From Shinella kummerowiae (GTDB taxonomy: Bacteria > Pseudomonadota > Alphaproteobacteria > Rhizobiales > Rhizobiaceae): a stretch of 64,000 nucleotides of DNA. The notes under the pieces are model-generated. The model was not told the DNA's origin and did no database searches. It saw only the letters and a program-made list of their open reading frames with translations. Below, in pieces: positions 11,512-20,623 of this stretch. Position numbers and translations under genes: made by a program. The stretch is taken from assembly GCF_009827055.1 (NCBI RefSeq), contig NZ_WUMK01000007.1, positions 186,001 through 250,000 of the forward strand. Direction: 5' to 3'. Positions within the stretch are counted from its first letter, which is position 1. Every line of letters starts with the position of its first letter.

Positions 11512-11526
11512 TGCGAATGAGTTGCA
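11512..11526. promoter_or_regulatory. candidate Mur box, proximal to sitA
   Basis: TGCGAATGAGTTGCA is an imperfect 7-1-7 inverted repeat (5 of 7 pairs) about 20 bp before the sitA start. It resembles the box at 11566-11580 and the Fur-like Mur-responsive sequences known upstream of rhizobial sit operons. Mur with Mn(II) would repress transcription here. Confidence 0.55.
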
Positions 11527-11565
11527 TTAAACTATAGGGCGCTTTCGCCGCCTGTCAAACGCAAT

Positions 11566-11580
11566 TGCAAATCATTCGCA
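11566..11580. promoter_or_regulatory. candidate Mur box, distal to sitA
   Basis: TGCAAATCATTCGCA is a 7-1-7 inverted repeat with 6 of 7 pairs, 54 bp centre to centre from the proximal box. Two such boxes before sitA are the arrangement described for Mur control in Rhizobium. The assignment is by motif resemblance only. Confidence 0.6.
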
Positions 11581-11703
11581 AAAGCGTCCCGAAATCGGAC
11601 GCCGCCGTTTAAAACTTCCGAAACGCCCGCCGTGTATTGTGCGCAAAGTTCGCGTGGTCTCGGCGCGTTCCATGTTCCTGCGTTCCAAGAGAAGTCTGCG
11701 CCC

Positions 11704-12408
11704 GTGAAGTTCCTTCCGACCTCGTTCCGCTTGTCCCGGAAGCTGCTGATCATCGTCGCCGGTGTCGTCGTGCTGAGCGGTGCGTCGGGTGCTGCGGCAA
11801 TCCTCGTCGGGCGCGATGCGCTGCTCGGGCCGCCGGCGGAGCAGGTGTCGGGCGTCGCCTGCACCACGGTCACCACCGTTCGCCTCGATCGCAACGGCCA
11901 GCACTGGCTGCGCAAATATGTGCGCTCCGACGCCAAGGACGGCGAAGTGCGCGTCAAGACGGCGCTGCGTGTCGCGGGCGCCGTGTCCAATCACGAAACG
12001 GCCGATCTGTATCAGGTCATCCTGCTCGATACGGCAGGCCCGATAAACCGCGCCGACATGCGCGGCCGCGCCATTGGCGCCGAGGTGCTGTTTGCCCGCG
12101 ACCCTTCCGCCATCCCCGGCATGAGCGCGCCCTTCGTCGCGCGCTACACCGATGGCAAGCCCGCCGAAAACGGCGAGTTCTATGGCGAGCGCAAGGAATT
12201 GTCGCTCGACGAGATCAAGACCATCGTCACGGGCATGGACGAGCGGGCGGATTGCATCGATCCGAATGCGGTGGCGGACGCAGGCGGCGGGCAGGGTGAG
12301 GCGAAGGCTGAAGGTGGCCATGAAGCGCCGGCCGAAGGCGAGGGCGGCGGCGAGCATGCAGCGGCTGCCGAAGAAGGCACGCACGAGGTCGCCAAGAGCG
12401 AGCACTGA
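11704..12408 (+). CDS. conserved hypothetical protein, single membrane anchor
   Basis: About 234 residues. An N-terminal hydrophobic segment (LLIIVAGVVVLSGASGAAAI) preceded by basic residues looks like a signal anchor; the rest is predicted to be periplasmic. Two cysteines (GVACTTV and RADCIDP) could pair. The last 45 residues are low-complexity Gly/Ala/Glu/His (GEAKAEGGHEAPAEGEGGGE). I favour the GTG at 11704, which starts the basic pre-anchor segment; an ATG at 11632 would add 24 residues. It stands alone between the sit promoter region and a repeat cluster. I do not recognise a function. Confidence 0.65.
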   Translation: MKFLPTSFRLSRKLLIIVAGVVVLSGASGAAAILVGRDALLGPPAEQVSGVACTTVTTVRLDRNGQHWLRKYVRSDAKDGEVRVKTALRVAGAVSNHETADLYQVILLDTAGPINRADMRGRAIGAEVLFARDPSAIPGMSAPFVARYTDGKPAENGEFYGERKELSLDEIKTIVTGMDERADCIDPNAVADAGGGQGEAKAEGGHEAPAEGEGGGEHAAAAEEGTHEVAKSEH

Positions 12409-12429
12409 GCGTGCTGTTGGGGAGACTTG

Positions 12430-12572
12430 CCCCTCATCCCGCTGCCGCGACCTTCTCCCCGCAGGCGGGGAGAAGGGAAATGCCGAACCGGCTATCCGAT
12501 TTCAGGAAACGATAGAGCCTTGTCCCCTTCGCCCCGCTTGCGGGGAGAAGGTGCCGGCAGGCGGATGAGGGG
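12430..12572. repeat. pair of inverted CCCCTCATCC/CTTCTCCCCG repeats
   Basis: Copy A (12430-12477) begins CCCCTCATCCCGCTGCCGCG and contains the hairpin CTTCTCCCCGCAGGCGGGGA. Copy B (12524-12572) is the same element inverted, ending GCAGGCGGATGAGGGG. Each copy folds alone, and the pair can fold together. They fill the gap between the hypothetical gene and the 3' end of lysS, and may serve as a bidirectional transcription end. Confidence 0.75.
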
Positions 12573-12593
12573 CCGTGCCGGCTGTAAAGAGCC

Positions 12594-14090
12594 TCAGTCC
12601 GCCTTCGCCCGTCGGGCCGGGAAGAGGATGACGTCGCGGATCGATGGCGCATTGGTGAGCAGCATGATCAGGCGGTCGACGCCGATGCCGAGGCCACCGG
12701 CCGGCGGCATGCCCTGGTCGATGGCGTCCAGGAACTCGTCGTCGAGCTGCTTGGACTTCTCGCCGCGCGCATGCGCCTGTTCGAGCTGCTCGACCATGCG
12801 GGCGCGCTGCTCTTCCGGGTCGTTCAGCTCGGAAAACGCGTTGCCGAGTTCCCAGGTGTTGCAATAGGTCTCGAAACGCTCGACGAGGCGCGGTTCGCCC
12901 GGCACTTCCTTGGCGAAGGGCGAGATGTCCTTCGGGAAATGCGTAACATGGCTCGGCTGGATCAGCGTGCCCTCGACCTTCTCCTCGAAGATGAAGGCGA
13001 GGCATTCGCCCCAGGTCCAGTCCTTCTCCACTTCGAAGCCGGCCGCCTTTGCGGCGGCGCGGGCTTCCTCGTCCGTCTTGATGGCCAGGAAGTCGATGCC
13101 GGTCGCGTCCTTGACGGCATCGGGCATCGGCACGCGCTTGAACGGGCCCTTGAAGGAGATTTCCTTGTCGCCGTAGGCGAATTCCGTCGAGCCGTGGATT
13201 TTTACGGCCAGCTCGGCGAACAGGCGCTCCACGAGGTCCATAATGTCCTCGTAGTCGGCATAGGCCCAGTAGCATTCCATCATGGTGAATTCGGGATTGT
13301 GCCGGGTCGACACGCCCTCATTGCGGAAGTTGCGGTTGATCTCGAACACCTTGTCGGTAAGGCCGGAGACCAGCGTGCGCTTCAGGTAGAGCTCCGGCGC
13401 GATGCGCAGGAACATGTCGAGCTTCAGCGTGTTGTGGTGCGTCTTGAAGGGCTCGGCCGTCGCACCGCCATAGACGGAATGCAGCATCGGCGTCTCGACT
13501 TCCATGAAGCCGTCGTTTTCCATGAAGCGACGGATGCCCGAGACGATCTTCGAACGCTGCTGGAAACGCAGCTTCGATTCCTCATTGGTCATGATGTCGA
13601 GGTGGCGCTTGCGGTAGCGGATTTCGACGTCGGCCACGCCATGCCACTTTTCCGGCATCGGCAGCAGGGTCTTCGTCAGCATGACGATTTCCTGCGCGTT
13701 GATGGTCAGCTCGCCACGCTTGGTGCGGCGCACGACGCCGGTCACGCCGATGATGTCGCCAAGGTCGATCATCGGCAGCAGCGCACGCGCCTCTTCCGGC
13801 GTGGTGTCCTTGTGGCTAAAGATCTGGATCTTTCCCGAGGCATCATGGATGTCCATGAACATGCCGGAATTGCGCGAGGAATAGACGCGGCCGGCCACCG
13901 TCACGACGTCGCCGCTCTCGGTGTCGAGTTCCAGCGCCTCGTATTTCTCGGCGAGCTCGGCATTGCTCATCGTGCGGTGGAAATGCGCCGGATAGACGTC
14001 GCCGATCGTCTGGCGAAGATGGTCGAGCTTCTGGCGGCGGACTTCCGTCGGATCGGAGGAAAGGCCGGTTTCTGTCTTCGTGTCGGTCAT
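12594..14090 (-). CDS. lysS: lysyl-tRNA synthetase, class II
   Basis: A 498-residue class II lysyl-tRNA synthetase that charges tRNA-Lys. The N-terminal OB-fold anticodon-binding domain (VVTVAGRVYSSRNSG) precedes the catalytic core. Motif 2 is FRNEGVSTRHNPEFTM and motif 3 is GLGIGVDRLIMLL. Many alphaproteobacteria use class I LysRS; this one is class II, as in several rhizobia. It points the same way as gltX, 188 bp upstream, with a repeat cluster between them and another past its stop. Confidence 0.96.
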   Translation of the reverse strand: MTDTKTETGLSSDPTEVRRQKLDHLRQTIGDVYPAHFHRTMSNAELAEKYEALELDTESGDVVTVAGRVYSSRNSGMFMDIHDASGKIQIFSHKDTTPEEARALLPMIDLGDIIGVTGVVRRTKRGELTINAQEIVMLTKTLLPMPEKWHGVADVEIRYRKRHLDIMTNEESKLRFQQRSKIVSGIRRFMENDGFMEVETPMLHSVYGGATAEPFKTHHNTLKLDMFLRIAPELYLKRTLVSGLTDKVFEINRNFRNEGVSTRHNPEFTMMECYWAYADYEDIMDLVERLFAELAVKIHGSTEFAYGDKEISFKGPFKRVPMPDAVKDATGIDFLAIKTDEEARAAAKAAGFEVEKDWTWGECLAFIFEEKVEGTLIQPSHVTHFPKDISPFAKEVPGEPRLVERFETYCNTWELGNAFSELNDPEEQRARMVEQLEQAHARGEKSKQLDDEFLDAIDQGMPPAGGLGIGVDRLIMLLTNAPSIRDVILFPARRAKAD

Positions 14091-14149
14091 TTTTCGAACC
14101 CTGTCGCGGCGTAACCGCGCAATAATTACAAAACTGCTGCCTTTGGCTA

Positions 14150-14260
14150 CCCCCTCACCCTAGCCCTCTCTTCGAGGGGAGAGGGGACAAGAGAGAGTAT
14201 TGCGGGCGCCGCATCACCTTCTCCCCTCGGGGAGAAGGTGCCGGCAGGCGGATGAGGGGG
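14150..14260. repeat. pair of inverted CCCCTCA/CTTCTCCCC repeats
   Basis: A C-rich arm with hairpin CCCTCTCTTCGAGGGGAGAG (about 14150-14188) is followed by an inverted standard copy, CACCTTCTCCCCTCGGGGAG through GGCGGATGAGGGGG (14215-14260). It belongs to the same family as 12430-12572 and 24433-24558. It lies between gltX and lysS and could separate their transcripts. Confidence 0.75.
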
Positions 14261-14278
14261 TGTCCCCTCGACTGTAGA

Positions 14279-15748
14279 CTATTTCCCGCTTCCAACCATC
14301 GAAGCTACCACCTGTGCCGCCACTTTAAGGCGCTGGCGCACGACGGAGCGGCCGAGGATGGCCATCGAGTCGAACAGCGGCAGCGAGCGCGACGAGCCGG
14401 AAACGGCAACGAAGAGCGGGGCCACGACGACCTTCAGCTTCTTGCCGAGCCGGTCGGCGCTCAAGCGCAGTTCCGCCTCGATGCTTTCCACGGTCCATTC
14501 CGGCATCTTTTCGAGGTCGGGCTGAACCTGGTTCAAGACTTCGAGAATTTCTTCCGGCGTGGACTTCACCTTGGCGAAGGCGTCCGGCGTCAGGCCGAGA
14601 TCCGATTTCAGCAGGAAGCCGGTGAGATCAGGCAGTTCACCGAGCTTGGAGATACGCGACTGCGAGAGCTTGAGGCCCTGGCGGATGCGATCGTTCTCCA
14701 TGGCCCAGGAAAGCACGCGGCCTGTGAATTCCTCTTCCGTCAACTGCTCGCGCAGCCAGCGGCCGTTCAGCCAGTCGAGCTTCTGGATGTCGAAGATCGC
14801 GCCGGCCTTGGAAAGGTTCTCCGGATCGAACTTTTCGGCGAGCTGCTCCATGGTGAGCAGTTCCTCGCCCTCGGCGATCTGGATGAAGAACAGGCCGAGA
14901 AAGTTCATCAGCGCTTCGGGCAGGTAGCCGAGCGCGGAATAGTAGGAGATCGAGGTCGGATTCTTGCGCTTGGACAGCTTCGACTTGTCGTGATTGCGCA
15001 TAAGCGACAGGTGCATGAAGACCGGCGGCTCGAGACCGAGATATTGATAGATGAGGATGTGCTTCGGCACGGAGGCGAGCCATTCCTCGCCGCGCGCCAC
15101 ATGGGTGATCTTCATCAGGTGGTCGTCGACGACGTTCGCCATGTGATAGGTCGGCATGCCGTCCGCCTTGAGCAGCACCTGCATGTCGACGGCATCCCAC
15201 GGGATTTCGACCGGGCCGTAGACGCCGTCGACGAACTTGCACGAGCCCTCGGTCGGGATCTTCATGCGCACGACATGCGGCTCGCCGGCGTCGACACGGC
15301 GCGTGACTTCTTCCGCGGAAATGTGCAGGCAGAGACCATCGTATTTCGGCGGCTTGCCGGCGGCGCGCTGCGCCTCGCGCATTTCTGTCAGCCGTTCCGG
15401 CGTGCAGAAACATTTGAAGCCGTGGCCGTTGGCGACGATCTTGTCGACATAGGGACGGTACATGTCCTTGCGGTCGGACTGGCGATAGGGACCGTAGGGG
15501 CCGCCGATGTCAGGGCCTTCCGACCATTCGAGACCGCACCATTTCAGCGCGTCCAGCACCTTCTGCTCGAATTCCGGCGTCGAGCGCGTGGCGTCCGTAT
15601 CCTCGATGCGCAGGATGAAGGTGCCGTTGTGCTTTTTCGCGAAGAGATAGTTGAACAGCGCGATATAGGCGGTGCCGACATGCGGCTCGCCGGTCGGGGA
15701 GGGTGCGATGCGTACGCGAACGCCGGACGTGGTTCCGGAAGTGCTCAT
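14279..15748 (-). CDS. gltX: glutamyl-tRNA synthetase
   Basis: A 489-residue class I glutamyl-tRNA synthetase. The HIGH-type motif appears in APSPTGEPHVGTAY and the KMSKS-type motif as SKLSKRKN. The C-terminal half is the helical anticodon-binding domain. CFCTPERL may supply part of a zinc site. Many rhizobia carry two gltX-like genes, one of which may be non-discriminating for tRNA-Gln; the sequence alone does not settle which this is. It is followed by lysS on the same strand. Confidence 0.96.
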   Translation of the reverse strand: MSTSGTTSGVRVRIAPSPTGEPHVGTAYIALFNYLFAKKHNGTFILRIEDTDATRSTPEFEQKVLDALKWCGLEWSEGPDIGGPYGPYRQSDRKDMYRPYVDKIVANGHGFKCFCTPERLTEMREAQRAAGKPPKYDGLCLHISAEEVTRRVDAGEPHVVRMKIPTEGSCKFVDGVYGPVEIPWDAVDMQVLLKADGMPTYHMANVVDDHLMKITHVARGEEWLASVPKHILIYQYLGLEPPVFMHLSLMRNHDKSKLSKRKNPTSISYYSALGYLPEALMNFLGLFFIQIAEGEELLTMEQLAEKFDPENLSKAGAIFDIQKLDWLNGRWLREQLTEEEFTGRVLSWAMENDRIRQGLKLSQSRISKLGELPDLTGFLLKSDLGLTPDAFAKVKSTPEEILEVLNQVQPDLEKMPEWTVESIEAELRLSADRLGKKLKVVVAPLFVAVSGSSRSLPLFDSMAILGRSVVRQRLKVAAQVVASMVGSGK

Positions 15749-15912
15749 GATATGGCCCGTCTTGACATGGTTTTACGCCCCCGGCCGGAGAACCCGGCGT
15801 CGGAGGCGTGATTTTTGCGAGGAGGAACCCGGTTTTTCGCGGGGAAAAGGCTCTCCGTTGGGCTGGTTGAGACCATATTCAGCCCGGCACGTCAAGAAAA
15901 ACTCCGGCCGCG

Positions 15913-17685
15913 CTACCGTACCGGCCAGACGGCGAGCAGGGCCGGCACGCTGACGAGAACGATCAGCAAGGACAGCGGCAGTCCGACGCGCGGATAATCG
16001 GCGAATTTGTAACCGCCTGGCCCCATGACCAGCGTGTTGCACTGGTGGCCGACGGGGGTGAGGAAGTCGCAGCCCGCACCGATCGCCACCGCCATCAGGA
16101 AGGCCTCCGGCTTGTAGCCAAGCGCGCTGGCGAAACTCGCCGCGATCGGCGCCATGACGAGCACGGTCGCGGCATTGTTGAGGAACGGCGTGACGGCCAT
16201 CGCGGTCAAGAGGATGAGGGCGAGCGCGCCGAAGGGTGGCAGGTGCACGGCGACGTCACCGAGCCAGCCGGCGATCAATTCGCTGGCGCCTGTGGTACGC
16301 AGGCTGTCGGAGACGGGAATGAGGGCGGCGAGCATCACGAGGATCGGCCCGTCGAGTGCGGTATAGGCGTCGCGCAACGGCACGGCCTTGAACAGCACCA
16401 TGGCGACGGCGGCGGCGAAGAAGCCGGTGGCGACCGGCACGAAGCCGAGCGCGGTGGAGGTCATGGCGGCGATCAGGATCAGCACGGGAATGATCGCGCG
16501 CCGCGGTGCGCCGAGCAGGATTTCGCGCTGGGCGAGCGGCAGCAGGCCGAGTTCCGGCAAAAGCGTCGGCAAGGTGCGGGTGTTGCCCTGGAGCACGATC
16601 ATGTCGCCGGGGCGAAGACGCACCTCGGAGAGCTTTTCGCGCAGGCGCTGGCCCTGCCGGCTGACGGCGAGCAGGTTGATGCCGTAGGAGTGGAACAGCG
16701 CGATGCTGCGCGCGGAAATGTCGATGAGGCGGGAATCGTTGCCGACCACGGCCTCGATGGCGCTGATTTCGCCGGCTTCCCCCCTACCGGCGCGGATCGG
16801 CTTGCCGGACAGCGTCAGGCCGGTGGCGGAGACGACCTTGTCGAGCGCGCCCGCCGTGCCTTCCATCAGGATCGTGTCGTTCACCATCAGCCGCACATCG
16901 GGCAGGGGGGTGATGTGGACATGGCCGCGGATGATGGCGGTGGCAATCACCTCGCCATCGCCGTTTTTCAGGATTTCGTTGAGCGATTTTCCGACCGAAG
17001 GCGAGCCTTCCTCCACCGTGGCGTCGGAGGAATAGGCGGAGGCCTCCAGCGATTCCTCGATGCTGGCATTGCTGTTGGTGCGTTCCGGCACGATGCGGTT
17101 GAAGAACAGCATGAAGAGGATGCCGCACACCGTCAGAAGCGCGCCGACCGGCGTGAAATCGAACATGGTGAAGCTCTCGCCGGTGATTTCCTGGCGCAGC
17201 CGCGAGACGACGATGTTGGGCGAGGTGCCGATCTGGGTCATCAGGCCGCCGAGCAGGGCGGCGAAGGCCATCGGCATCAGGAATTTCGAGGGCGGCGTGC
17301 CGGATTTCTTGGCGAACTGGAAGGCGAGCGGCATCATGATGGCGAGCGCGCCGATATTCTTGATGAAGGCCGAGAGCACCGCGACGGAGACGAGCAGCAG
17401 CGCGAGCTGGCTCTGTTTCGAGGTGAGGTTCGGAAAGAAGCGCTTGACCGCCAGGTTGACGATGCCGGAGCGGGCGACCGCCGCACTCACCATCAGCGCG
17501 CTGCCGACGATGATGACGATATCGTCGCTGAAGCCGGAAAACGCCTTGTCGAAGGGCACGATGCCGAGCGCCAGCGCCAGCAGCAGCGAACAGCAGGCGA
17601 CGAGGTCGTAGCGGAAGCGTCCCCAGATGAACGCCGCCATCATCAGGCCGATGACGACGAAGGCGAAGGTCTGCTCAAGTGTCAT
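15913..17685 (-). CDS. SLC13-type permease with RCK_C domains
   Basis: A 590-residue inner-membrane transporter of the divalent anion:sodium symporter (SLC13/CitT) type. Hydrophobic segments at about residues 5-190 and 395-590 flank a central hydrophilic region holding two TrkA-C (RCK_C) modules, seen as NEILKNGDGEVIAT and EKLSEVRLRPGDMIVLQG. The QIGTSPNIVVSR and FLTPVGHQCNTLV segments match the repeated substrate/Na+ site hairpins of the family. Likely substrates are sulfate or dicarboxylates. It stands alone, with 164 bp to gltX on one side and 297 bp to terC on the other. Confidence 0.88.
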   Translation of the reverse strand: MTLEQTFAFVVIGLMMAAFIWGRFRYDLVACCSLLLALALGIVPFDKAFSGFSDDIVIIVGSALMVSAAVARSGIVNLAVKRFFPNLTSKQSQLALLLVSVAVLSAFIKNIGALAIMMPLAFQFAKKSGTPPSKFLMPMAFAALLGGLMTQIGTSPNIVVSRLRQEITGESFTMFDFTPVGALLTVCGILFMLFFNRIVPERTNSNASIEESLEASAYSSDATVEEGSPSVGKSLNEILKNGDGEVIATAIIRGHVHITPLPDVRLMVNDTILMEGTAGALDKVVSATGLTLSGKPIRAGRGEAGEISAIEAVVGNDSRLIDISARSIALFHSYGINLLAVSRQGQRLREKLSEVRLRPGDMIVLQGNTRTLPTLLPELGLLPLAQREILLGAPRRAIIPVLILIAAMTSTALGFVPVATGFFAAAVAMVLFKAVPLRDAYTALDGPILVMLAALIPVSDSLRTTGASELIAGWLGDVAVHLPPFGALALILLTAMAVTPFLNNAATVLVMAPIAASFASALGYKPEAFLMAVAIGAGCDFLTPVGHQCNTLVMGPGGYKFADYPRVGLPLSLLIVLVSVPALLAVWPVR

Positions 17686-17950
17686 GCGTATGGCCCGTGC
17701 GGCAGGAGGATGCTTGGCATGAATTCCATCCAGGCCTTTCCGGTTCCGTCACAAGCAACGGATACCGGCCATGAACTTTCGCGGAACAATTCATCCGTCG
17801 AAAGGTTTGCCAAGAGAAGGCGGGTCGTGTCAACCGGACGCGACGGGGATGGAGAACACGGGGATTTTTCCGGTTTCTTCCCGTGGCCAACGAAACGGCA
17901 GGCGAGCTCCCCACCCGTCCGGTCTGTCTTCAGCAGGTTTCCAAACTGAA

Positions 17951-17976
17951 ACCGGCGGGATTTTCATCCCGCCGGT
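17951..17976 (-). terminator. hairpin terminator after terC
   Basis: A perfect 10-bp stem, ACCGGCGGGA with a 6-nt loop and TCCCGCCGGT, lies 7 nt past the terC stop on the minus strand. A short T/A tract flanks it on both sides. The rest of the 297-bp gap to the SLC13 gene shows no coding sequence. Confidence 0.6.
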
Positions 17977-17982
17977 TGTTTG

Positions 17983-18738
17983 TCAGTGGTGGGTCGCGCC
18001 CTTGCTCTTCTTCTCGCGCGCGCGCCGCGAGATCATGTTCAGCACCTCGACGAGGGCCGAGAAGGCCATGGCGGCGTAGACGTAGCCCTTGGGCACGTGG
18101 AAGCCCATGCCTTCGGCGATCAGCGTCGTGCCGATCATCATCAGGAAGGCGAGCGCCAGCATGACGATCGTCGGGTTCTTCTCGATGAAGTTGGCGAGCG
18201 GGTTGGCGGCCAAGAGCATGACGGCGACGGCGACGACAACGGCGACCACCATGATCGGCAGGTGCGGCGTCATGCCGACGGCGGTGATGATGCTGTCGAC
18301 GGAGAAGACGAGGTCGAGCAGCAGGATCTGGCCGATCGCTGCCGAAAACGACGATGCGACGGCGCCGCCGACCATGTCTTCCTTGTGGTCGACGGGGTCG
18401 ACATTGTGGTGGATTTCCTTCGTCGCCTTCCAGACGAGGAAGAGGCCACCGGCGATCAGGATCATGTCCTTCCACGAGAAGCCGTGGCCGAAGGCCTCGA
18501 ACACCGGCGTGGTGAGCTGGACGATCCAGGCGATGGTGCCGAGGAGACCAAGGCGCATGATCAGCGCCAGGCCGATGCCGATGCGGCGGGCCTGCACCCG
18601 GTGTTCTGGCGGCAGCTTGTTGGTCAGGATCGAGATGAAGATAAGGTTGTCGATGCCGAGAACGACTTCCATCACGATAAGGGTGATGAGCGCGATCCAG
18701 GCGGCCGGGTCTTGCATCAGGGCAAGAATGCTGTCCAT
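17983..18738 (-). CDS. TerC family membrane protein
   Basis: A 251-residue integral membrane protein with seven or so transmembrane segments. The acidic motifs VLGIDN near residue 27 and DLVFSVDSI near 143 sit inside the membrane and define the TerC/Alx family. Members are linked to tellurite resistance and manganese export during metallation of exported enzymes. I looked for a yybP-ykoY manganese riboswitch upstream, but the gap to the next gene is only 98 bp and shows no such structure. The C-terminus is basic ([14 protein letters not shown]). Confidence 0.92.
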   Translation of the reverse strand: MDSILALMQDPAAWIALITLIVMEVVLGIDNLIFISILTNKLPPEHRVQARRIGIGLALIMRLGLLGTIAWIVQLTTPVFEAFGHGFSWKDMILIAGGLFLVWKATKEIHHNVDPVDHKEDMVGGAVASSFSAAIGQILLLDLVFSVDSIITAVGMTPHLPIMVVAVVVAVAVMLLAANPLANFIEKNPTIVMLALAFLMMIGTTLIAEGMGFHVPKGYVYAAMAFSALVEVLNMISRRAREKKSKGATHH

Positions 18739-18836
18739 CCGGTCTTCCTCTCCAAGAATACGGTTTGAGAATGGACTTCCGTATTTATGCAGATTTCAAC
18801 CGGTGGCAAGCAGGCCGGCCGCCGTTCCCGATCATT

Positions 18837-19688
18837 TCACGATTTCGTCATCGGATCGGCGAGCGGAAGCCAGATTTCCACACGCCCCAGCCCGGTTTCC
18901 GGGTCGAAATCCTCGCCGTAGAATTCCAGCATGTCCGGAAAGGCCCCGATTTTGCGGCCGGATGCGGGGAGCCAGGTGCGAAAGGCGGCGTCCACCGTCG
19001 CCGCAATGCCGTTGACATGGCCGTGATGCGCGAAGACCGCCCATGTCTGCGCCGGCACGGCGATCGTCTCGAATTCCGCCGGCAGGTCCTGGTTTTTGGC
19101 GATGCGGACGCCGGCGACATAGTGGAAATGCGGCTTGCCCGGCTGCATCGTGCAGACACCGTAGGCGGTCTTTTCGGCCTGGCCGGGGATGTGGCCGAAA
19201 TAGTCGTTGAATCTCTGCCAGAGCGCGGGAATGCCGGCGGCCTTGCCGGGCTCGAAGTCGCCGCCGAGGCCGGCAATGGTGAAGGCATCGAGCGTTTCGA
19301 TGCGCGGGGCGGGCAGGTTTGGCTTTTCGAGGTTGGACATGCGGATGGGCTCCTGAAGAGTGAGGCCGGAAAGATCGCGCCGTGCCCGCACGGCTTCCGG
19401 CGTGGTGCCGAAGGCCGCGCGGAAGGCGCGGGTGAATGCCTCATGGGAGCCGTAGCCGGCCTCGAGTGCCACCGTCAGGATATTAGCCGCGCCGCCGGCC
19501 AGTTGCCGGGCGGCTTCGGAAAGGCGGCGGGCGCGCAGATACCGGTTGAGGTTCTGGCCGGTCATCTCGTTGAAGCGCCGCGACAGGTGGTGGCGCGACA
19601 TGCCGGCCATCGCGGCGATCTCGGACAGCGCGATGGCCCTGCCGAAATGGCTTTCGATGTACCAGATCGCCTTGGCAACGGGATGCAT
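18837..19688 (-). CDS. AraC family regulator with GyrI-like effector domain
   Basis: A 283-residue Rob-like regulator: the AraC DNA-binding domain is N-terminal (two HTHs, IALSEIAAMAGMSRHHLSRR and ALEAGYGSHEAFTRAFR), and the C-terminal half from about residue 125 is a GyrI/SOUL-like small-molecule domain. This order is inverted relative to classical AraC and is typical of regulators responding to hydrophobic drugs or stress. I start it at the ATG at 19688, preceded by GAGGAG at 10 nt; an ATG 18 nt upstream lacks a ribosome binding site. Its target is not evident, although a drug-efflux locus lies just upstream. Confidence 0.9.
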   Translation of the reverse strand: MHPVAKAIWYIESHFGRAIALSEIAAMAGMSRHHLSRRFNEMTGQNLNRYLRARRLSEAARQLAGGAANILTVALEAGYGSHEAFTRAFRAAFGTTPEAVRARRDLSGLTLQEPIRMSNLEKPNLPAPRIETLDAFTIAGLGGDFEPGKAAGIPALWQRFNDYFGHIPGQAEKTAYGVCTMQPGKPHFHYVAGVRIAKNQDLPAEFETIAVPAQTWAVFAHHGHVNGIAATVDAAFRTWLPASGRKIGAFPDMLEFYGEDFDPETGLGRVEIWLPLADPMTKS

Positions 19689-19819
19689 GGCTCGGTCGCT
19701 CCTCATGGACAGCCATTCTATGGCGTCCTTCGCGGCCCGTCACTTGATCGTGGTTGCGCGTTTACAGCAACGCCAGCAAACGTGCGCAGCGGCTTTGCGT
19801 CCGGAGCTGCGTGAAAACG

Positions 19820-20479
19820 TTAGCTCTTTGAACCGTAGGCGGAAAGGAAGACCCTGATCGCCGAGACGACATTCTTCTCGATGACCGCGCGCGGCGGCAC
19901 CTCTTCCATCGACCCGAAGATGCGCGGCTTGAAGAGGCCGACGGTGGTGAGTTCGATGAACTGCTTGGCGGCGTGCGCGGTGTCGTCGCAGGTGATTGCG
20001 CCGGCGGCGACCTGGCGGTCGAGATAGTCCTGCAACACCGAGACCGGGTTGATCGCCGAGGCGGAGAAGAAGCGACTACAGAGTGTCGGCAGGCGATGAT
20101 TGGCGGCGATCACCATGCGCATGGCGCGGATCGTCTGGTCCGCCGTCATATGCGTGGCGAAGAGCATGCCGAAATCGTTCAGCGCCCGGTCGAGCGGCTG
20201 GTCGCTGTCGAGTGCGTGGCGCACCGTTTCCGTCAGCTTGCGGCGCTCACGCTCGATCATGTCGCCGAACAGGTCTTCCTTGTTCTCGAAATAGACGTAG
20301 ATCGTGCCCTTGGAGACGCCCGCCGCACGGGTAATGTCGTTCATGCTGGCGGCTTCAAAACCCTGTTCCATGAACACGCGCTTCGCCCCGTCGAGGATCT
20401 GCTCGCGCTTGGCGGGGTCCTCGCCGGCAACGCGGCGGCCCGTCAGCGGGCCAGCCGGCTTTTCTTCGGTCGTCTGCAT
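19820..20479 (-). CDS. TetR family repressor of efflux operon
   Basis: A 219-residue TetR/AcrR repressor. The HTH ([20 protein letters not shown]) spans about residues 45-65, with a C-terminal ligand-binding domain. It is divergent from an HlyD/EmrB efflux pair. Two inverted-repeat operators in the shared 144-bp space (20517-20534 and 20572-20595) suggest it represses both itself and the pump, with relief by a pump substrate. The direction and spacing are seen; the regulatory link is inferred. Confidence 0.92.
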   Translation of the reverse strand: MQTTEEKPAGPLTGRRVAGEDPAKREQILDGAKRVFMEQGFEAASMNDITRAAGVSKGTIYVYFENKEDLFGDMIERERRKLTETVRHALDSDQPLDRALNDFGMLFATHMTADQTIRAMRMVIAANHRLPTLCSRFFSASAINPVSVLQDYLDRQVAAGAITCDDTAHAAKQFIELTTVGLFKPRIFGSMEEVPPRAVIEKNVVSAIRVFLSAYGSKS

Positions 20480-20516
20480 CTCAGTTCCCGTGTTCGAAAC
20501 TTGCTATCAACTATTT

Positions 20517-20534
20517 CGAACCGATCAGTTCGAT
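20517..20534. promoter_or_regulatory. TetR-type operator, repressor side
   Basis: TCGAACCGATCAGTTCGA is an 18-bp inverted repeat with perfect 6-bp arms (TCGAAC/GTTCGA) and a 6-bp centre. It lies about 40 bp before the TetR start. The same half-sites recur at 20572-20595. Confidence 0.65.
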
Positions 20535-20571
20535 TTCACTTGATATGCGGGATAAAGTGGCCTAAGTCAAA

Positions 20572-20595
20572 TCGAACCGAACGGTTCAGTTCGAA
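20572..20595. promoter_or_regulatory. TetR-type operator, efflux side
   Basis: Overlapping palindromes: TCGAAC at 20572 pairs with GTTCGA at 20589, and inside them GAACCG-AA-CGGTTC is a perfect 14-bp palindrome. It lies about 30 bp before the HlyD-family start. Three half-sites within 24 bp suggest two overlapping dimer sites. Confidence 0.65.
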
Positions 20596-20623
20596 ATTTT
20601 ATCCCTGAGATGGTGGCAAGCCC

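Noticed and set aside
16045-17949. 634-codon open frame opposite the SLC13 gene
   Set aside because: Low-complexity Gly/Asp/His/Arg product with no domain; the minus-strand transporter is clearly the real gene.
18739-18836. yybP-ykoY manganese riboswitch before terC
   Set aside because: The gap is only 98 bp and contains no matching structure.
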